5,213 nucleotides of DNA from Methanoregula sp. (GTDB lineage Archaea > Halobacteriota > Methanomicrobia > Methanomicrobiales > Methanospirillaceae). Under the pieces are notes generated by a model. The model saw only the letters and a program-made list of their open reading frames with translations, was not told the origin of the DNA and ran no database searches. The position numbers and the translations under genes are program-made. The stretch covers positions 18,783 through 23,995 of the forward strand of contig PNBP01000136.1 in NCBI GenBank assembly GCA_003136075.1, written 5' to 3'. This document shows, piece by piece, positions 4,492-5,213 of the stretch (positions within the stretch are counted from its first letter, which is position 1; each line of letters opens with the position of its first letter).

Positions 4492-4789
4492 ACGGGAATT
4501 TGTTGGCCATTTTTCCGATTCATAAAATTAAATGTGGTAATAACTCTTTGCATCCCTTATCGGCCGAACATGTCTTTTGTCTTACGATGACGTTCTGGAG
4601 TGAGGAATCTGCGGTTCGGTTGGGGTCTCTCCGGTATTTCTTGTGCCGGAACTGCCAGTTCTGCAAGAAAATCATTCTTTTAACTACCTCTTCTCTTCTT
4701 TACCAAAATACTCCAATTCTTAAGTATTTTGCCAAAAATCGGTTGAATTTTTATTATTTTAATGATCACAAAACAACCTGCATTACCTA
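4492..4789. other. Region downstream of the recombinase, no gene supported
   Basis: A plus-strand frame 4500-4817 has no ribosome site and its end reads into the 24-bp repeat. It contains a Cys-x2-Cys-x2-Cys string (FLCRNCQFCKK) that faintly recalls zinc-ribbon transposase N-termini, but nothing around it supports this. Two minus-strand frames through 4520-4675 are equally open. GC is raised at 4550-4675, so a gene relic is possible. T-rich strings at 4510-4514 and pyrimidine-rich sequence at 4677-4702 could end the recombinase transcript. Confidence 0.45.
4704..4731. repeat. 28-bp inverted repeat downstream of the recombinase
   Basis: CAAAATACT (4704-4712) and AGTATTTTG (4723-4731) are perfect 9-bp arms around a 10-base centre. 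The overall length equals that of a Xer dif site, and as 11-6-11 the outer nine positions of each arm are symmetrical. In known dif sites the inner part of the arms is the better conserved, which argues against. It could instead be a hairpin ending the recombinase message, though it is 212 bases past the stop and no T-run follows. Confidence 0.4.
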
Positions 4790-4813
4790 TTATAAACCAT
4801 ATGATGCTATACA
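4790..4813 (+). repeat. Right copy of the 24-bp inverted repeat
   Basis: It is identical over 24 bases to the minus strand of 1779-1802; it begins TTATAAACCATATG and ends ATGCTATACA. It is followed by ATAAA, where the left copy is followed by TAAA. Its TATA-like core points rightwards, out of the 3.0-kb segment, towards the Cache-like relic. Confidence 0.75.
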
Positions 4814-4822
4814 ATAAAGCAA

Positions 4823-4846
4823 ACTATTTTCAAAGCAAAAAATAGT
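4823..4846. repeat. Inverted repeat just outside the right 24-bp repeat
   Basis: ACTATTTT (4823-4830) and AAAATAGT (4839-4846) are perfect 8-bp arms around CAAAGCAA. It lies nine bases beyond the repeat. No matching structure lies outside the left copy, so it does not look like part of the repeated unit. Confidence 0.35.
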
Positions 4847-4861
4847 AATTTTGAGGAATAA

Positions 4862-5097
4862 TTGGATATCTCCCCTGCTGGATATCAAGCGTTTTTTTAT
4901 AATTACGATAGTAAAAAGGGAGTCGATCCAGTCAGGATCCAGATAACTATCTTGATCCAAATGGATCTTTGCGTGCATTCATTGAGGTCGCGCAACGTCG
5001 TTCACCGACAACAACGGCCGGAGGAAAGACTTTCACTTATTTCCAATGGTATAATCCCGCGATGATCTCAAAAGAGAACACAAAAAAAATCCGATGA
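4862..5097 (+). pseudogene. Frameshifted relic resembling a Cache-type sensor domain
   Basis: Two plus-strand frames join near 4924-4940. The first, from TTG 4862, reads LDISPAGYQAFFYNYDSKKG then VDPVRIQ. The second reads DPDNYLDPNGSLRAFIEVAQ, then GGKTFTYFQWYNPAMISKEN and TKKIR, ending at TGA 5095. Together they resemble the extracellular sCache/Cache_2 ligand-binding domains of methanogen histidine kinases and chemoreceptors: a YNYD-like strand, then D-x-N-G, a helix like FIEVAQ, G-G-x-F-x-Y-x-x-x-N-P, and a final K-K. Such proteins normally carry a membrane helix before this domain and a signalling domain after it; neither is present. A weak GAGGA lies before the TTG. The relic lies just outside the right 24-bp repeat. 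The family is inferred from pattern memory. Confidence 0.4.
4925..4967. repeat. Four GATCC boxes in alternating orientation
   Basis: GATCC at 4925-4929, GGATC at 4935-4939, GATCC at 4954-4958 and GGATC at 4963-4967. They form a 24-bp dyad at 4935-4958 (10 of 12 pairs, including AGATA/TATCT) and GATCCA-AA-TGGATC at 4954-4967. The stretch overlaps codons for Asp-Pro in the Cache-like relic, which explains part of the repetition. Confidence 0.4.
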
Positions 5098-5157
5098 CCT
5101 CCTAAAAAATACCCATATGACAGATATTTTTTCAAGCCAACCTGGCTAATGAGAAAA

Positions 5158-5213
5158 TTATCCGATAGACTTGCACAACCCTTGTAACTTTTCATCAGGA
5201 GTCAATTGACACC
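5158..5213 (-). CDS. Possible C-terminal end of a minus-strand gene entering from the right
   Basis: From the right edge the minus strand reads CQLTPDEKLQGLCKSIG to a TAA at 5158-5160. The string reads naturally, but 17 codons are too few to judge, and the other minus-strand frame through here (from ATG near 5195) is open for 52 codons. No family is assigned. Confidence 0.15.
   Translation of the reverse strand, partial: CQLTPDEKLQGLCKSIG
5198..5213. repeat. 16-bp near-palindrome at the right edge
   Basis: GTCAATTGAC at 5201-5210 is a perfect 10-bp palindrome. With the flanks GGA and ACC, seven of eight pairs match. It touches the window edge, so its full extent and neighbours are unknown. 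Confidence 0.3.

Larger units (their letters stand above)
1779..4813. mobile_element. Candidate 3.0-kb element or invertible segment bounded by 24-bp inverted repeats
   Basis: The only intact gene between the repeats is the tyrosine recombinase at 3571-4491; the rest is AT-rich and decayed. Read as an element, the ends are TG...CA. No target-site duplication is visible: the bases just outside are TTTTA on the left and ATAAA on the right. No transposase of the DDE or HUH type is seen. The arrangement fits a recombinase-driven invertible segment, an old element that has lost its duplication, or two independent insertions of a small dispersed repeat. The repeat pair is certain; the element is inference. 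Confidence 0.3.

Noticed and set aside
4520..4675. Minus-strand 51-codon frame
   Set aside because: It competes with equally open frames on both strands, and has no good start signal or known motif.
4500..4817. Plus-strand frame with a Cys-x2-Cys-x2-Cys string
   Set aside because: No ribosome site, no second metal-binding pair, and it runs into the 24-bp repeat; too weak to call a transposase relic.
1..5213. tRNA, rRNA or CRISPR array
   Set aside because: No cloverleaf with a GTTCRANNC-type T-arm, no rRNA-like sequence and no regularly spaced direct repeats were found on either strand by eye.

Overview
The window looks like archaeal DNA from a methanogen of the Methanomicrobia, with Methanomicrobiales the best guess. 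The basis is a protein of the archaeal DUF5806 type at the left edge, a XerA-like tyrosine recombinase, TATA-type promoters placed about 27 bases before start codons, and GC-richer genes set in AT-rich spacers. Genus and species cannot be read from the sequence.

Layout. (1) 1-535, minus strand: a conserved DUF5806-type gene that runs off the left edge, with its own TATA box and a small palindrome beside it. (2) 698-1410, minus strand: small and partly broken genes. They are an excisionase/MerR-type helix-turn-helix reading frame with an in-frame stop and no usable start, a 54-residue frame that overlaps it by ATGA, and a third frame interrupted by TGA. (3) 1417-1778: no convincing gene, but a dense cluster of inverted repeats and a pair of 14-bp direct repeats. 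(4) 1779-1802 and 4790-4813: a perfect 24-bp repeat in inverted orientation, enclosing 3.0 kb. (5) 1803-3507: about 1.7 kb of AT-rich sequence with gene relics, ribosome-binding-site relics and dyads, and no convincing intact gene. (6) 3508-4491, plus strand: a strong dyad with a 6-bp centre, a TATA box, and an intact 306-residue tyrosine recombinase with all six active-site residues. (7) 4492-5213: non-coding sequence with a 28-bp dyad, the right-hand repeat, a frameshifted relic resembling a Cache sensor domain, and possibly the last codons of another minus-strand gene.

How it fits together. Only the DUF5806 gene and the recombinase look clearly functional. A tyrosine recombinase, an excisionase-like relic, dyads with 6-bp centres, and a 24-bp inverted repeat around the recombinase suggest a decaying integrated element or a recombinase-controlled invertible segment. 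A chromosomal XerA set in a decayed region remains a fair alternative. The inverted-repeat arrangement and the dyad next to the recombinase promoter are the observations most worth testing.
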